Of a stretch of 64,000 nucleotides of DNA, positions 43,914 through 55,868 are shown one piece after another. Every line of letters begins with the position of its first letter. The first letter of the stretch is position 1. The notes under the pieces were generated by a model, which was not told where the DNA came from, did not search any database, and saw nothing but the letters and a program-made list of their open reading frames with translations. Source of the DNA: Herbaspirillum huttiense. GTDB taxonomy: Bacteria > Pseudomonadota > Gammaproteobacteria > Burkholderiales > Burkholderiaceae_D. The stretch spans positions 2,046,001 to 2,110,000 of the forward strand of contig NZ_CP037993.1 of assembly GCF_004367745.1 (NCBI RefSeq), written 5' to 3'. Made by a program: the position numbers and the translations under genes.

Positions 43914-44849
43914 TCAGCCGAGCGGGGCGGGCAGCCGCGCGATCTCCTGGCCCCAATTGAGTGCGAAGTCGGACGCCGTTTCCTGCGCGATGCGGGCCAC
44001 TGTTTCAGTCAGCGGATTCTCATGGTCCGAGCGGAAGCAGGCGATCAGCGCCAGTGCCGGGAACTCGGTATCCACGCGCAGCAGGTGCAGGCTCTCTTCG
44101 TTGAGTTCGCGCTGGATGATGGCCGGCGGCACCGCCGTGATGCCGAAGCCATCCGTGGCCAGGCGGATCATGGTGGCCACCGAGGCGATGCAGTTGATGT
44201 GCAATGTGCGCTCACCCCGCTCGCTGCCCGAGAACAAGCGCTCGATGACTGCATGCGGCCCCGAATTGCGGGCGAAGCTGATGATGGGGAAGGCCGCCAG
44301 GTCCGCCAGCGACAGCGTCTCGCTGCCGATGTCGAGCTTGGGGCTGCCGACCCAGCGCATGGGGAATTCGCACAGCGCGATATTGCTGACCTGCGGCCCG
44401 ATCACCGGTTCGGCCTGCAGCACCAGGTCCAGGTTGCTCTTGCTGAACTGTTCGTGCAGGTGGATGGTGGTGTCGCTGACGATCTCGATCTGCAGGCGCG
44501 GAAAGGCCTTGTGAAGGCGTCCGAGAAAATCCGGAAACCAGCTGTGCACGATGGATTCGATCACCCCGATGCGAATGACGCCGGCAAACACTTCGCGGTC
44601 GGACATGTCGTCCTTCATCTCGCGCATGAGCTTGACCATGCGCTCGGCATACACCAGCGCCTTGCTGCCATCGGCGGTCAGCGCCACCTCGCGCGCGCTG
44701 CGGTCGAACAGGCGCACGCCGAAATCCTGTTCGAGCGAAGCGATGCGGCTGGAGACAGCCGCCTGCGTGGTGTGCAGCCGCTCGGCCGTGAGCCGGAAAT
44801 TGCGCAAGCGGGCCAGCCAGACGAAGGTTTCTAGGAAGCGGATATTCAT
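43914..44849 (-). CDS. LysR family transcriptional regulator
   Basis: A 311-residue LysR regulator with an N-terminal winged HTH (NFRLTAERLHTTQAAVSSRIASLE) and a substrate-binding domain. It is upstream of the MFS/DUF2848/amidase genes on the same strand and probably controls them. The effector is unknown. Confidence 0.92.
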   Translation of the reverse strand: MNIRFLETFVWLARLRNFRLTAERLHTTQAAVSSRIASLEQDFGVRLFDRSAREVALTADGSKALVYAERMVKLMREMKDDMSDREVFAGVIRIGVIESIVHSWFPDFLGRLHKAFPRLQIEIVSDTTIHLHEQFSKSNLDLVLQAEPVIGPQVSNIALCEFPMRWVGSPKLDIGSETLSLADLAAFPIISFARNSGPHAVIERLFSGSERGERTLHINCIASVATMIRLATDGFGITAVPPAIIQRELNEESLHLLRVDTEFPALALIACFRSDHENPLTETVARIAQETASDFALNWGQEIARLPAPLG

Positions 44850-45267
44850 GAGCGGGCAGGGCGGAGTGAAGGGGCGTATTTTATCGCCTTCAGGTCGTGA
44901 TCCAGGCTGTCATTTTTGGTGCACTGCGCAATGAATCTTCGTTCATCTGGCGCACATCTGGTGCATTTCATGCGGGCTATCGCGTGCTTCTGGTGCGTTA
45001 TAAGGATATTCGGTTTTTGAAAGTATTTTTTCTTTACTCGCCGCGAAAATGAAAATATATTTACATTTTTTTCGGCGGGACTGATGCAAATGACAAGTCC
45101 TGCGCGATGATAAATACGCCCGCATCAGCGGGCGCAACAGCACAAGAACATTGCAAGAACAGTGGTGGCAGGGCGCTCTGCAAATGAAATAAATGATTTA
45201 AACGATTTATTTTTTTTGCGTTTTTTTGCAGAGGGCAGTGAATTCAATGACGACGGGGTAGCGGGCG
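44850..45267. promoter_or_regulatory. AT-rich divergent promoter region with a palindrome
   Basis: The 418 bp between the LysR and RpiR genes are AT-rich. AAATAAAT (45187-45194) and ATTTATTT (45205-45212) form a palindrome about 55 bp before GTG 45268, a candidate site for the RpiR-type regulator. No gene is seen here. Confidence 0.45.
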
Positions 45268-46245
45268 GTGACACAACAGCCGAAGAACATCAGTTTGCAG
45301 GGAGCCGGTGCGGTAGCACAGGCCGTGGGCAAGCTGTATCCGCAATTGTCCAAGTCGCACCGCAAGACGGCGGACTACGTGCTGGGCAACCCCTTCCGCG
45401 CCGCCACCATGACCATCGACGAACTGTCGGAAGCGGCCGGCATTTCGGTGGCCACCGCCAACCGCTTCGCCCATGCACTGGGCTTCGACGGTTATGCCTC
45501 GTTCCGCGCCGCACTGGTCTCGGATTTCGCGACCACCCTGGCGCCCGTGGAAAAACTGCGCGAGCAGGTGCAGCGCACCGCCACCAGCGCCGAGATCATG
45601 GCCGCCGCCTTCGATAGCGACATCGCCAACATCGAGGCCACGCGCCGCATGCTCACGCCGGAACACTGCGAGCAGGCGGTCGACATGATCCTCTCGGCGC
45701 AGCGCATCTTCATCACCGGCTTCGGTGCCTCAGCCTATCTCTCCGGCCTGATGGCCCATACGCTGGAACCCTATGTGCGCACCGTCAGTTCGGTGGCCAT
45801 GGCAGGCGGCCCCTCGCAGGCGGCGCGCCAGTTTTTCAAGCTCGACAGCGATGACCTGGTGATTGCGATGGTCTTCCCGCGCTATGCGGCCGACACTGTC
45901 TGGCTCACCCAGCGCGCGGTGGAGAAGGGCGCACGCGTGATCGCACTCACCGACACGCCCGGATCGCCGCTGGTGCCGCTGGCCGACGTCGCCTTGTATG
46001 CCCAGACCGATGGCCGCCTCGCGCCCACTTCCGATGCGGCCGCACTGATCCTGATCCAGGCCCTGTGCGATGCCGTGGCACATCGCGCACGCCGCTCGGT
46101 GCAGGCCGCCACGCAAATGGCTGAATTCGTGCTGCCTTGGCTGTACCTGGCCCAGCAGCAACAGCGCGCCGGCACCACGCCGGTCGGCAAGCCCGCGCGG
46201 GCGGCCGCCAAGCGCGCCCCAACCAAAGGAAAGACCAACGCATGA
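45268..46245 (+). CDS. RpiR/MurR family regulator (HTH plus SIS domain)
   Basis: A 325-residue RpiR-family regulator: N-terminal HTH_6 (AATMTIDELSEAAGISVATA) and a C-terminal SIS domain (residues ~120-255, IFITGFGASAYLSGLM). SIS domains usually sense sugar phosphates, but here the gene heads a peptide-importer operon, so peptide- or cell-wall-derived effectors are possible. The only in-frame start is GTG 45268: an upstream ATG runs into TAG. Its stop overlaps the next ATG. Confidence 0.9.
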   Translation: MTQQPKNISLQGAGAVAQAVGKLYPQLSKSHRKTADYVLGNPFRAATMTIDELSEAAGISVATANRFAHALGFDGYASFRAALVSDFATTLAPVEKLREQVQRTATSAEIMAAAFDSDIANIEATRRMLTPEHCEQAVDMILSAQRIFITGFGASAYLSGLMAHTLEPYVRTVSSVAMAGGPSQAARQFFKLDSDDLVIAMVFPRYAADTVWLTQRAVEKGARVIALTDTPGSPLVPLADVALYAQTDGRLAPTSDAAALILIQALCDAVAHRARRSVQAATQMAEFVLPWLYLAQQQQRAGTTPVGKPARAAAKRAPTKGKTNA

Positions 46246-47228
46246 CCACTCCGGTAATTGCCATCCACGGCGGCGCAGGCACCATCACGCGCGCTTCGCT
46301 TTCGGCCGAGGACGAGGCCCGCTATCACCAGGCGCTGTCCGACATCGTCGCCGCCGGCCAGGCCGTGCTCAATGCCGGCGGCTCGGCACTGGAAGCCGTC
46401 ACCGAAGCCGTGCGCCTGCTGGAAGACTGCCCGCTTTTCAACGCCGGCCATGGTGCCGTCTACACCAGCGAAGGCAAGCATGAGCTGGACGCCTGTGTCA
46501 TGAATGGTGCCGACCTCTCCTCGGGCGCGGTGGCCTGCGTGACCAAGCTGCGCAACCCTATCCTGGCCGCACGCACGGTGATGGAAAAGAGCGAACACGT
46601 GCTGCTGGTCGGCCCTGCCGCCGAAGCCTTTGCCGCGCGCCACGGTGCCGTCACGGTCGAACCCGCTTACTTCCATACCGATGCCCGCCACGAACAATGG
46701 CAGCGCGTACGCGGCCAGTCGCGCGCCATGCTGGACCACGATGCCTCTTCCTTCGCCTTCGCGGAGAAAGCCGCCGAGCCCAAGGAACCCATCGATCCGG
46801 ACAACAAGTTCGGCACCGTCGGTGCCGTCGCACTGGACCAGTTCGGCAACCTCGCTGCGGCCACCTCGACCGGCGGCATCACCAACAAGCAGCCTGGCCG
46901 CGTAGGCGATTCGCCCATCATCGGCGCCGGCTGCTATGCCAACAACGCCACCGTGGCCGTGTCGGCCACCGGCACCGGCGAAGCCTTCATGCGCACCGCC
47001 GCCTGCTACGACATCGGCGCGCGCATGGCCTATGCCGGCCAGTCGCTGGAAGAAGCCAGCCGCGCCGTGGTCTTCGAGACCCTGCCCAAGGTGGGCGGAC
47101 GCGGTGGCGTCATCGCCATCGACCGCCACGGCAACCTGGCCTTGCCCTTCAATACCGAAGGCATGTATCGCGCCTGGGGCTGTGGCGAACTGGCCCCGGT
47201 CACCGCCATTTACGCAGCACCGGCCTGA
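46242..47228 (+). CDS. iaaA: Isoaspartyl peptidase/L-asparaginase
   Basis: A 328-residue plant-type Ntn-hydrolase. It should self-cleave before Thr192 ([11 protein letters not shown]) to make the catalytic N-terminal Thr; [11 protein letters not shown] follows. It hydrolyses isoaspartyl dipeptides and L-asparagine. ATG 46242 overlaps the regulator stop (ATGA). It lies just before GsiABCD-like genes, the same order as in E. coli. Confidence 0.95.
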   Translation: MTTPVIAIHGGAGTITRASLSAEDEARYHQALSDIVAAGQAVLNAGGSALEAVTEAVRLLEDCPLFNAGHGAVYTSEGKHELDACVMNGADLSSGAVACVTKLRNPILAARTVMEKSEHVLLVGPAAEAFAARHGAVTVEPAYFHTDARHEQWQRVRGQSRAMLDHDASSFAFAEKAAEPKEPIDPDNKFGTVGAVALDQFGNLAAATSTGGITNKQPGRVGDSPIIGAGCYANNATVAVSATGTGEAFMRTAACYDIGARMAYAGQSLEEASRAVVFETLPKVGGRGGVIAIDRHGNLALPFNTEGMYRAWGCGELAPVTAIYAAPA

Positions 47229-47253
47229 AGCGGCCGAGCAGGAGAGAATCAAG

Positions 47254-49107
<1,854 letters not shown>

Positions 49108-49215
49108 GCGCGGGCGTGATGTTCCCCAGTCGTATCTGTAATTTGGTAAATGCAGTCAGCGCAGTAATCTCAATCAAGCTGTAACCACTCAAGCGTCACT
49201 GATCAGGAGAGACCA

Positions 49216-50787
49216 ATGTCCGCATCCGCAAAAAACAAAGCAATGAGCGCCGCCAAATGGCTGGCCCTGGGTACCCTGGGCGCCGCCCTGCAGTTCGGCG
49301 CGGCCAATGCCTTCGCCGCCAAGACTGCTACCGTGGCCGTAGCGTCGACCTTCACCACGATGGACCCGTATGACGCCAACGATACGCTGTCGCTGTCGGT
49401 GATGAAGTCCTTCTACCAGGGCCTCTATGGCTTCGACAAGGACATGAAGCTGATCCCGGTGCTGGCCGAAGGCTACCTGGTGAGCAAGGATGGTTTGGAA
49501 TACACCATTCGCCTCAAGCAAGGCGTGAAGTTCCATGACGGTACCGTCTTCAAGGCCGACGCCGTCAAGGCCGTCTTCGACCGCGTGACCAACCCGGACA
49601 ACAAGTTGAAGCGCTACAACCTCTTCAACCGCATCGCCAAGACCGAAGTGCTCAACGACTACACGGTCAAGGTCGTGCTGAAGGAACCGTTCTCGGCCTT
49701 CATCAACGTGCTGGCGCACCCGTCGGCAGCGATGATCTCCCCGGCTGCCCTGAAGCAGTATGGCAACAAGGACATCGCCTTCCACCCGGTCGGTACCGGT
49801 CCCTTCAAGTTCGTGGAATGGAAGCAGACCGACTACGTGAAGGTGGCCAAGTTCGACGGTTACTGGAAGCAGGGCTACCCCAAGGTCGACGAGATCCTGT
49901 GGAAGCCGGTGGTGGACAACAACTCGCGCTCGGCCATGCTGCAGACCGGCGAAGCCCAGTTCACCTATCCGCTGCCCTACGAACAGGCTGACCTGCTCAA
50001 GGGCAAGGGCAACCTGGACGTGATCGCCGGTCCCTCCATCATCCAGCGCTACATGTCGATGAACGTCAAGCAGAAGCCGTTCGACAATCCGAAGGTGCGC
50101 GAAGCGATCAACTACGCCATCAACAAGGATGCCCTGGCCAAGGTCGCCTTCAATGGCTATGCCACCCCGATGGATGGCGTGCTGCCGCAAGGCGTGGATT
50201 ACGCCTTCAAGACCGGTCCATGGCCCTATGACGTGAAGAAGGCCAAGGCCCTGCTGGCCGAAGCCGGCTATCCGAACGGCTTCGAGACCGAACTGTGGTC
50301 GGCCTACACCCATACCACCGCCATGAAGGTGATCCAGTTCCTGCAGCAGCAGCTGGCGCAAGTGGGCATCAAGGCCAAGATCCAGGCCCTGGAAGCCGGC
50401 CAGCGCGTGGAGCGTGTGGAAAGCTGGCAGGATCCCGCCACTGCCCCGATCCGCCTGTTCTACGTGGGCTGGTCGTCCTCGACCGGTGAAGCCGACTGGG
50501 GCCTGCGTCCGCTGCTGGCATCGGAATCCTTCCCGCCGCGTCTGTTCAACACCGCTTACTACAAGAGCGACAAGGTCGATGCCGACATCGCCAAGGCCCT
50601 GACCGTCTCCGACCGCAAGGAAAAGGAAGCGCTGTACAAGGACGCGCAGCAGGAAGTCTGGAAGGATGCACCGTGGGCCTTCCTGGTCACCGAAAAGCTG
50701 CTGTATGCCCGTGCCAAGAACCTCAAGGGCATCTACATCATGCCGGACCAGGCTTACGAATTTGAGAACATCGAGTTCACCAAGTAA
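49216..50787 (+). CDS. gsiB: Periplasmic glutathione/peptide-binding protein
   Basis: A 523-residue SBP_bac_5 protein with a signal peptide (cleavage after AFA near residue 35). Conserved segments [25 protein letters not shown] and [12 protein letters not shown] match GsiB. It delivers glutathione or short peptides to GsiCD. Hairpins follow it. Confidence 0.92.
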   Translation: MSASAKNKAMSAAKWLALGTLGAALQFGAANAFAAKTATVAVASTFTTMDPYDANDTLSLSVMKSFYQGLYGFDKDMKLIPVLAEGYLVSKDGLEYTIRLKQGVKFHDGTVFKADAVKAVFDRVTNPDNKLKRYNLFNRIAKTEVLNDYTVKVVLKEPFSAFINVLAHPSAAMISPAALKQYGNKDIAFHPVGTGPFKFVEWKQTDYVKVAKFDGYWKQGYPKVDEILWKPVVDNNSRSAMLQTGEAQFTYPLPYEQADLLKGKGNLDVIAGPSIIQRYMSMNVKQKPFDNPKVREAINYAINKDALAKVAFNGYATPMDGVLPQGVDYAFKTGPWPYDVKKAKALLAEAGYPNGFETELWSAYTHTTAMKVIQFLQQQLAQVGIKAKIQALEAGQRVERVESWQDPATAPIRLFYVGWSSSTGEADWGLRPLLASESFPPRLFNTAYYKSDKVDADIAKALTVSDRKEKEALYKDAQQEVWKDAPWAFLVTEKLLYARAKNLKGIYIMPDQAYEFENIEFTK

Positions 50788-50802
50788 GCAGGCGCCTTGT
50801 TT

Positions 50803-50869
50803 TCGGCCCTTGCGGGCCGATGCAAAAATGCAGTGCTGTGAGACCGCGTCATGCAGTTTTGCAGCACTG
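50803..50869. other. Intercistronic hairpins between gsiB and gsiC
   Basis: TCGGCCC-TTGC-GGGCCGA (50803-50820) and an inverted repeat CAGTGCTG/CAGCACTG (50831-50869) lie in the 261-bp gap. Such hairpins often stabilise the upstream mRNA and let the binding protein be made in excess over the permeases. Confidence 0.55.
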
Positions 50870-51048
50870 GGCAAGTACTCTGCCTGGCCGTAACGGGCAG
50901 AAAAGTGCAGCAATGAAGCGGGGAGGGTGGCTGGCCATCCTCCCCCACAGATTCACGATGCGTTGCCATGCAAGCCGGCAGCGCAGGGAGCGACTCCACC
51001 GCAGGGTGTGGACACACCAGCGACGGGCAGCCTTATTCAGAGAGTCCC

Positions 51049-51969
51049 ATGTTTTCCTATGTCATCAAACGCCTGTTAGGCCTCATTCCCACGCTGTTGC
51101 TGGTGGCGGTGCTGGTTTTCCTGTTCGTGCACTTGTTGCCGGGCGACCCGGCACGCCTGGCCGCCGGTCCCGAAGCCGATGAAAAGACGGTCGCCCTGGT
51201 GCGCGCCGACCTCGGCCTTGACAAGCCGCTGCCGGAGCAGTTCGTCAACTTCTTCATCAATGCCGCCCACGGCGACTTTGGACGCTCCATCCGCAGCAAG
51301 CGCCCGGTCTCCGAAGAGATCGCCGCGCGCTTCTGGCCCACACTGTGGCTGACCATTGTGGCCATGATCTGGGCTGTGCTGTTCGGTCTTGTCATCGGCA
51401 TTTCCTCGGCGGTGTGGCGCAACAAGTGGCCGGATCGTCTGGGCATGACGCTGGCCGTCTCCGGCATTTCCTTCCCGGCGTTTTCGCTGGGCATCCTGCT
51501 CATGCAGGTCTTCTCGGTCGAACTGGGCTGGCTGCCCACCGTCGGCGACGAGACCTGGCGCCACTACATCCTGCCTTCACTGACGCTGGGCGCGGCGGTG
51601 GCCGCCGTGATGGCGCGCTTTACCCGTTCTTCCTTCATCGAAATCCTGCAAGAGGACTTCGTGCGGACCGCCCGCGCCAAGGGCCTGACCGAGACCGTGG
51701 TGGTCATCAAGCACTGCCTGCGCAATGCGCTCATTCCGGTGGTGACGATGATGGGCCTGCAGTTCGGCTTCCTGCTGGGCGGCTCTATCCTGGTCGAGGT
51801 GGTGTTCAACTGGCCGGGCATGGGACGCCTGCTGGTCGATGCCGTCGAGATGCGTGACTACCCCATCATCCAGGCCGAGATCCTGCTGTTCTCGCTGGAA
51901 TTCATTTTCATCAACCTGGTGGTGGACGTGCTTTATGCCGTGATCAACCCCAGCATTCGCTTCAAGTGA
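51049..51969 (+). CDS. gsiC: Peptide/glutathione ABC permease
   Basis: A 306-residue DppB-type permease with six membrane segments (first: [20 protein letters not shown]) and an EAA loop ([17 protein letters not shown]). ATG 51049 is the family-standard start; the longer frame has extra hydrophilic sequence. It pairs with GsiD. Confidence 0.93.
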   Translation: MFSYVIKRLLGLIPTLLLVAVLVFLFVHLLPGDPARLAAGPEADEKTVALVRADLGLDKPLPEQFVNFFINAAHGDFGRSIRSKRPVSEEIAARFWPTLWLTIVAMIWAVLFGLVIGISSAVWRNKWPDRLGMTLAVSGISFPAFSLGILLMQVFSVELGWLPTVGDETWRHYILPSLTLGAAVAAVMARFTRSSFIEILQEDFVRTARAKGLTETVVVIKHCLRNALIPVVTMMGLQFGFLLGGSILVEVVFNWPGMGRLLVDAVEMRDYPIIQAEILLFSLEFIFINLVVDVLYAVINPSIRFK

Positions 51970-51977
51970 GGGGAATC

Positions 51978-52922
51978 ATGTCGCTCTCCAATTCGCCTCT
52001 GGCCACTACCTCCGAAACCGGCGCGCCGCTGCCGCCACCCGATCCGGCTGCAGTCGCCGCCTCCGGCCAGAAGATCCGCACCCCGTGGCGCGAGTTCTGG
52101 CGCAAGTTCAAGAAGCAGCGCCTGGCCGTCTATGCGGGCGTGTTCATCCTGCTGCTGATCCTGATCGCCATCCTGGCGCCCTGGATCGTGCCCTTCGATG
52201 CCGAAAACTTCTTCGACTACGACGCCCTCAATTCGCCGCCGACCTGGACCCACTGGTTCGGGGTCGATTCGCTGGGCCGCGACATCTTCAGCCGCATCCT
52301 GATGGGGGCACGCATCTCGCTGGCCTCGGGCTTCTTCTCAGTGGCCATCGGTGCCGTGATCGGTACCGTCTTCGGCCTGCTGGCCGGCTACTATGAAGGC
52401 TGGTGGGACCGCATCGTCATGCGCATCTGCGACGTGCTGTTCGCCTTCCCCGGCATCCTGCTGGCCATCGGCATCGTCGCCATCCTGGGCGGCGGCATGA
52501 TCAACGTCATCATCTCGGTGTCGGTGTTCAGTATCCCGGCCTTTGCTCGCCTGGTGCGCGGCAATACGCTGCAGCTGAAAAACCTGACCTACATCGAGGC
52601 CACCCGCAGCATCGGTGCGTCCGACACCACCATCATGTGGAAGCACATCTTCCCTGGCACCATCTCGGCCATCGTGGTGTATTTCACCATGCGTATCGGC
52701 ACCTCCATCATCACGGCGGCCGGCCTGTCCTTCCTCGGCCTGGGCGCGCAATCGCCCACACCCGAGTGGGGCCTGATGCTGAACGAAGCCCGCGCCGACA
52801 TGGTCACCTCGCCGCACGTGGCGCTGGTGCCCAGCATCGCGATCTTCCTGACCGTGCTGGCCTTCAACCTGCTGGGCGACGGCTTGCGCGACGCGCTCGA
52901 TCCCAAGATCGACCAGCGCTGA
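51978..52922 (+). CDS. gsiD: Peptide/glutathione ABC permease
   Basis: A 314-residue DppC-type permease. It has the OppC N-terminal segment ([18 protein letters not shown]), five to six membrane segments and the EAA loop [28 protein letters not shown] precedes ATG 51978. Its stop overlaps the DmpA-like start by 1 bp. Confidence 0.93.
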   Translation: MSLSNSPLATTSETGAPLPPPDPAAVAASGQKIRTPWREFWRKFKKQRLAVYAGVFILLLILIAILAPWIVPFDAENFFDYDALNSPPTWTHWFGVDSLGRDIFSRILMGARISLASGFFSVAIGAVIGTVFGLLAGYYEGWWDRIVMRICDVLFAFPGILLAIGIVAILGGGMINVIISVSVFSIPAFARLVRGNTLQLKNLTYIEATRSIGASDTTIMWKHIFPGTISAIVVYFTMRIGTSIITAAGLSFLGLGAQSPTPEWGLMLNEARADMVTSPHVALVPSIAIFLTVLAFNLLGDGLRDALDPKIDQR

Positions 52923-53962
52923 TGATGAACCTGCAGGTGCCGCTGCATGTGCCACATATCGGCCGCTTGCCCGCCGGCGCGCGCAACAGCATCACCGATG
53001 TGGAGGGTGTGCGCGTCGGTCACTGCACCCTGGATGCCGGTGCGGTGCAGACCGGCGTGACCGTGATTGCGCCGCATGGCGGCAATCTCTTCACGCACAA
53101 GCTGCCGGCGGCGGCGGCCGTCATCAACGGTTTCGGCAAGAGTGCGGGGCTGGTGCAGCTGGAAGAACTGGGTTTGCTGGAAACGCCCATCGCGCTCTCC
53201 AACACCTTTGCCGTGGGGACGCTGCTCAATGCGCAGATCGCCCACACGGTGCGCGGCAATCCGGAATGCGGGCGCAGCCTGCCCACGGTCAACGGGCTGG
53301 TGCTGGAATGCAATGACGGCTATCTCAACGACTTGCAGGCCATGGCCGTGCAGCCCGAGCATTTTGAAGCAGCGATGGCAGCCTTGTCGGTCGAGGTTCT
53401 GCAAGGCGCGGTTGGGGCGGGACGGGGCATGTCCAGCTTTGGTTTGAAAGGCGGTATCGGTACCGCTTCGCGCGTGGCTGCCTTGGATTCGTCGGAGCAG
53501 TCCTATACCGTCGGCGCGCTGGTCCTCTCCAACTTCGGGCGACTGCCCGAATTGATCCTGGCGGGCGATCCGCTGGGCGCGCGATTGGCGGCCAGCGAGA
53601 CACCCGACACAGCGCCCGAAAAGGGCTCCATCATCATGATCCTGGCCACCGATGCGCCGCTGGATGCGCGGCAGTTGAAACGCCTGGCCACCCGCGCCGG
53701 GGCCGGACTGGCGCGCACCGGGTCCGCCTACGGCCATGGCAGCGGCGATATTGCGCTGGCCTTCTCCACGGCCCAGACCATCGAGGCCGAGGCCGATTGC
53801 CTGCACCTGGCGCTGCTGGCCGATCATCTGCTGGACCCGCTGTTCCATGCCGCCGCTGATTGCGTCGAACAAGCCATCGTGCATGCGCTCTTTGCAGCCG
53901 AGACCGTGCGCGGACGTGATGGCCATGTACGTATGAGCCTGCGCGAGCGCCTGGCTTCCTGA
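52922..53962 (+). CDS. P1/DmpA family L-aminopeptidase-D-esterase
   Basis: A 346-residue DmpA-type self-processing hydrolase (ITDVEGVRVGHCTL near the start; cleavage region LKGGIGTASR, where the new N-terminal Thr or Ser is the nucleophile). It releases N-terminal residues from short peptides. Start MMNL at 52922 overlaps the gsiD stop. It probably degrades peptides imported by GsiABCD. Confidence 0.88.
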   Translation: MMNLQVPLHVPHIGRLPAGARNSITDVEGVRVGHCTLDAGAVQTGVTVIAPHGGNLFTHKLPAAAAVINGFGKSAGLVQLEELGLLETPIALSNTFAVGTLLNAQIAHTVRGNPECGRSLPTVNGLVLECNDGYLNDLQAMAVQPEHFEAAMAALSVEVLQGAVGAGRGMSSFGLKGGIGTASRVAALDSSEQSYTVGALVLSNFGRLPELILAGDPLGARLAASETPDTAPEKGSIIMILATDAPLDARQLKRLATRAGAGLARTGSAYGHGSGDIALAFSTAQTIEAEADCLHLALLADHLLDPLFHAAADCVEQAIVHALFAAETVRGRDGHVRMSLRERLAS

Positions 53963-53987
53963 ATTGCTTCCCCTGAAAGACCGCCTC

Positions 53988-54830
53988 ATGAACAAGCGTG
54001 CCAACATCCTGGTTTCCGTCGACATCGAAGGCGTGGCCGGGGTCTTCCACACCGAGCAGACCCGCGCCGGCAATGGCGAATATGAACGCGCCCGGCGCTG
54101 GATGACCGAAGAGGCCAATGCCGTCATCCGTGGCGCACTGGCGGCTGGTGCAACGGCCATCAAGGTCAACGATTCGCATGGCGGCTTCCGCAACCTGCTG
54201 CCGGACCTGCTGCACCCCGAGGCGCGCATGGTGCTGGGCAAGCCGCGCGTGCTGGGCATGATGGGCGGCGTGGATCACGATATCGATGCGGTCATGCTGG
54301 TGGGTTACCACTCGCGCGCACAAGGGCGCGGCATCCTGGCGCACACCACCAACAGCTTTGCCTTCGCCCGCGTGTGGCTGGGCGGGCAGGAACTGGGCGA
54401 GGCCGGGCTGTATGGCGCACTGGCGGCCGAACATGGCGTGCCGGTGATCTTCGGCAGCGGCGACGATGCCTTCATCGAAGAGAATCAGCCGTTGTTCCCG
54501 CATGCGATCTTTGCTGAAACCAAGAAGGCCTATGGTGCCAACAGCGGCGATTCGCTCACGCCCCAGCAGTCCTGCGTGCTGCTCGAAGAACGCGCCCGCC
54601 AGGCGGTCACCGCGCTGGTGGCCAACCCGGCAGCCATGCCGGTACTGCCCCTGCGCGGCCCGCTGCGTTGCCGCCTGCAGGCGCAGACGGTGGCGCTGAC
54701 TGACCTCTTCAGCCAGTTGCCGATTCTTGAGCGTACTGACAATGTCACCGTCGAATTCGATGCGCCCACGGCGGAATACGCGGTGCGGGTGCTCAACAGT
54801 TTGTCGGCGATGTCGGCCATGTTGCGCTGA
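53988..54830 (+). CDS. M55 family D-aminopeptidase (DppA-like)
   Basis: A 280-residue M55 zinc peptidase. Metal ligands D12 and E14 (SVDIEG), H64 (NDSHGG), H108 (VGYHSR) are at the family spacing (B. subtilis DppA D8, E10, H60, H104). It cleaves D-amino-acid-containing peptides. ATG 53988 is chosen; the longer frame begins with TTG. It is the last gene of the operon and suggests that cell-wall peptides are among the cargo. Confidence 0.88.
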   Translation: MNKRANILVSVDIEGVAGVFHTEQTRAGNGEYERARRWMTEEANAVIRGALAAGATAIKVNDSHGGFRNLLPDLLHPEARMVLGKPRVLGMMGGVDHDIDAVMLVGYHSRAQGRGILAHTTNSFAFARVWLGGQELGEAGLYGALAAEHGVPVIFGSGDDAFIEENQPLFPHAIFAETKKAYGANSGDSLTPQQSCVLLEERARQAVTALVANPAAMPVLPLRGPLRCRLQAQTVALTDLFSQLPILERTDNVTVEFDAPTAEYAVRVLNSLSAMSAMLR

Positions 54831-54842
54831 TCGCAGGAAACT

Positions 54843-54912
54843 CTCATTTGATGGGAGATTGACGCTCATTTGGGAAGCTTCTAAGATGAGAGTCTGCATC
54901 TGACCAAATGAG
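54843..54912. promoter_or_regulatory. Operator repeats of the toxin-antitoxin promoter
   Basis: CTCATTTG occurs at 54843-54850 and 54865-54872, and its inverse CAAATGAG at 54905-54912, overlapping the ribosome site GAGAGG. Direct and inverted copies of one motif before a Xre antitoxin suggest autoregulation. Confidence 0.55.
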
Positions 54913-54921
54913 AGGTTCAAC

Positions 54922-55389
54922 ATGGCAACACGTGCCACGGTCGACTCTGCCGCCAGCAAGCGTTCCCCCGGATTGGGTGCCAAACCGCGCGACTTCGAAC
55001 GGTTTGCCCGCATGGACCCGATCAGCCAGGGCCGCACCATCCGCGACGGCATGGATGCCATCATTGCCGAGCGCGTCGCCAGGGAACTGTTGCAGATTCC
55101 CTTGCAGACCTTGCTGTCCGGATTGGGGCTGCCCAGTTCCACCATCCTGCGCAAGATTTCCCGCAAGGAACGGCTGTCCGGTTCCGAGTCCGACCGCATC
55201 GCCCGCGTGCTCTACATCCGCGAGCAGGCGGCCGATGTGTTCGAGGACGAGGACCTGGCGGCACAGTGGATGCGCCGTGGCAATGCGGCGCTGGGGGGAT
55301 TGACCCCGCTGGAAGTGCTCGATACCCAGCCAGGTTATGACCGGGTGCGCGACATCCTCGCGCGCATCGCCTTCGGGGTGGCGGCTTGA
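54922..55389 (+). CDS. Xre/MbcA/ParS family antitoxin
   Basis: A 155-residue antitoxin with an N-terminal HTH-like region (QTLLSGLGLPSSTILRKIS) and a C-terminal DUF2384 domain (DLAAQWMRRGNAALGGLTPLE, ARIAFGVAA). It neutralises the RES toxin and represses its own promoter. The toxin TTG overlaps its stop. Confidence 0.88.
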   Translation: MATRATVDSAASKRSPGLGAKPRDFERFARMDPISQGRTIRDGMDAIIAERVARELLQIPLQTLLSGLGLPSSTILRKISRKERLSGSESDRIARVLYIREQAADVFEDEDLAAQWMRRGNAALGGLTPLEVLDTQPGYDRVRDILARIAFGVAA

Positions 55390-55856
55390 AGGTATACCGG
55401 CTGGCCAAGGACAAGCCTGGGCATTATGCGGCCGATGACTTGTCCGGCAATGGCGCGGCGCTCAGCGGCGGCCGCTGGAATCCGCGTGGCTTGCGCGTGC
55501 TCTACACCTGCTGCAGCGCTTCGACGGCCTTGCTGGAGTCGCTCGTGCACATGGCCGGGCTGATGCCGCGCGCCAACTACTTTCTCATCGTGCTGGAGAT
55601 ACCTGACGCCGACGTGCGCAAGGCCTATGTGCCTGGCCTGCCGCCTGACTGGTCCGACATCGCGCGCGATCCGGCCAGCACCGCCGCCATCGGCCAGCAC
55701 TGGATCGAACAGGGCAAGCAACTGGTGATGAAAGTGCCATCGGTGGTGAGCCCGACCGATTTCAATCTCTTGCTCAATCCGCTGCATGCGCAGATGGCCA
55801 GCGTCAAGGTGCTGGAAAAGAAGCTGTTCCGCTTTGACGCCCGGCTCTTCGGTTGA
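55386..55856 (+). CDS. RES domain toxin
   Basis: A 156-residue RES-family toxin. The namesake residues fit R30 (GGRWNP), E51 (ALLESLVH) and S122 (SVVSPTDF). Characterised members degrade NAD+. The start is TTG 55386 in a 4-bp overlap (TTGA) with the antitoxin, so translation is coupled; a weak start keeps toxin below antitoxin. Confidence 0.88.
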   Translation: MKVYRLAKDKPGHYAADDLSGNGAALSGGRWNPRGLRVLYTCCSASTALLESLVHMAGLMPRANYFLIVLEIPDADVRKAYVPGLPPDWSDIARDPASTAAIGQHWIEQGKQLVMKVPSVVSPTDFNLLLNPLHAQMASVKVLEKKLFRFDARLFG

Positions 55857-55868
55857 ACTGTTTTACGT

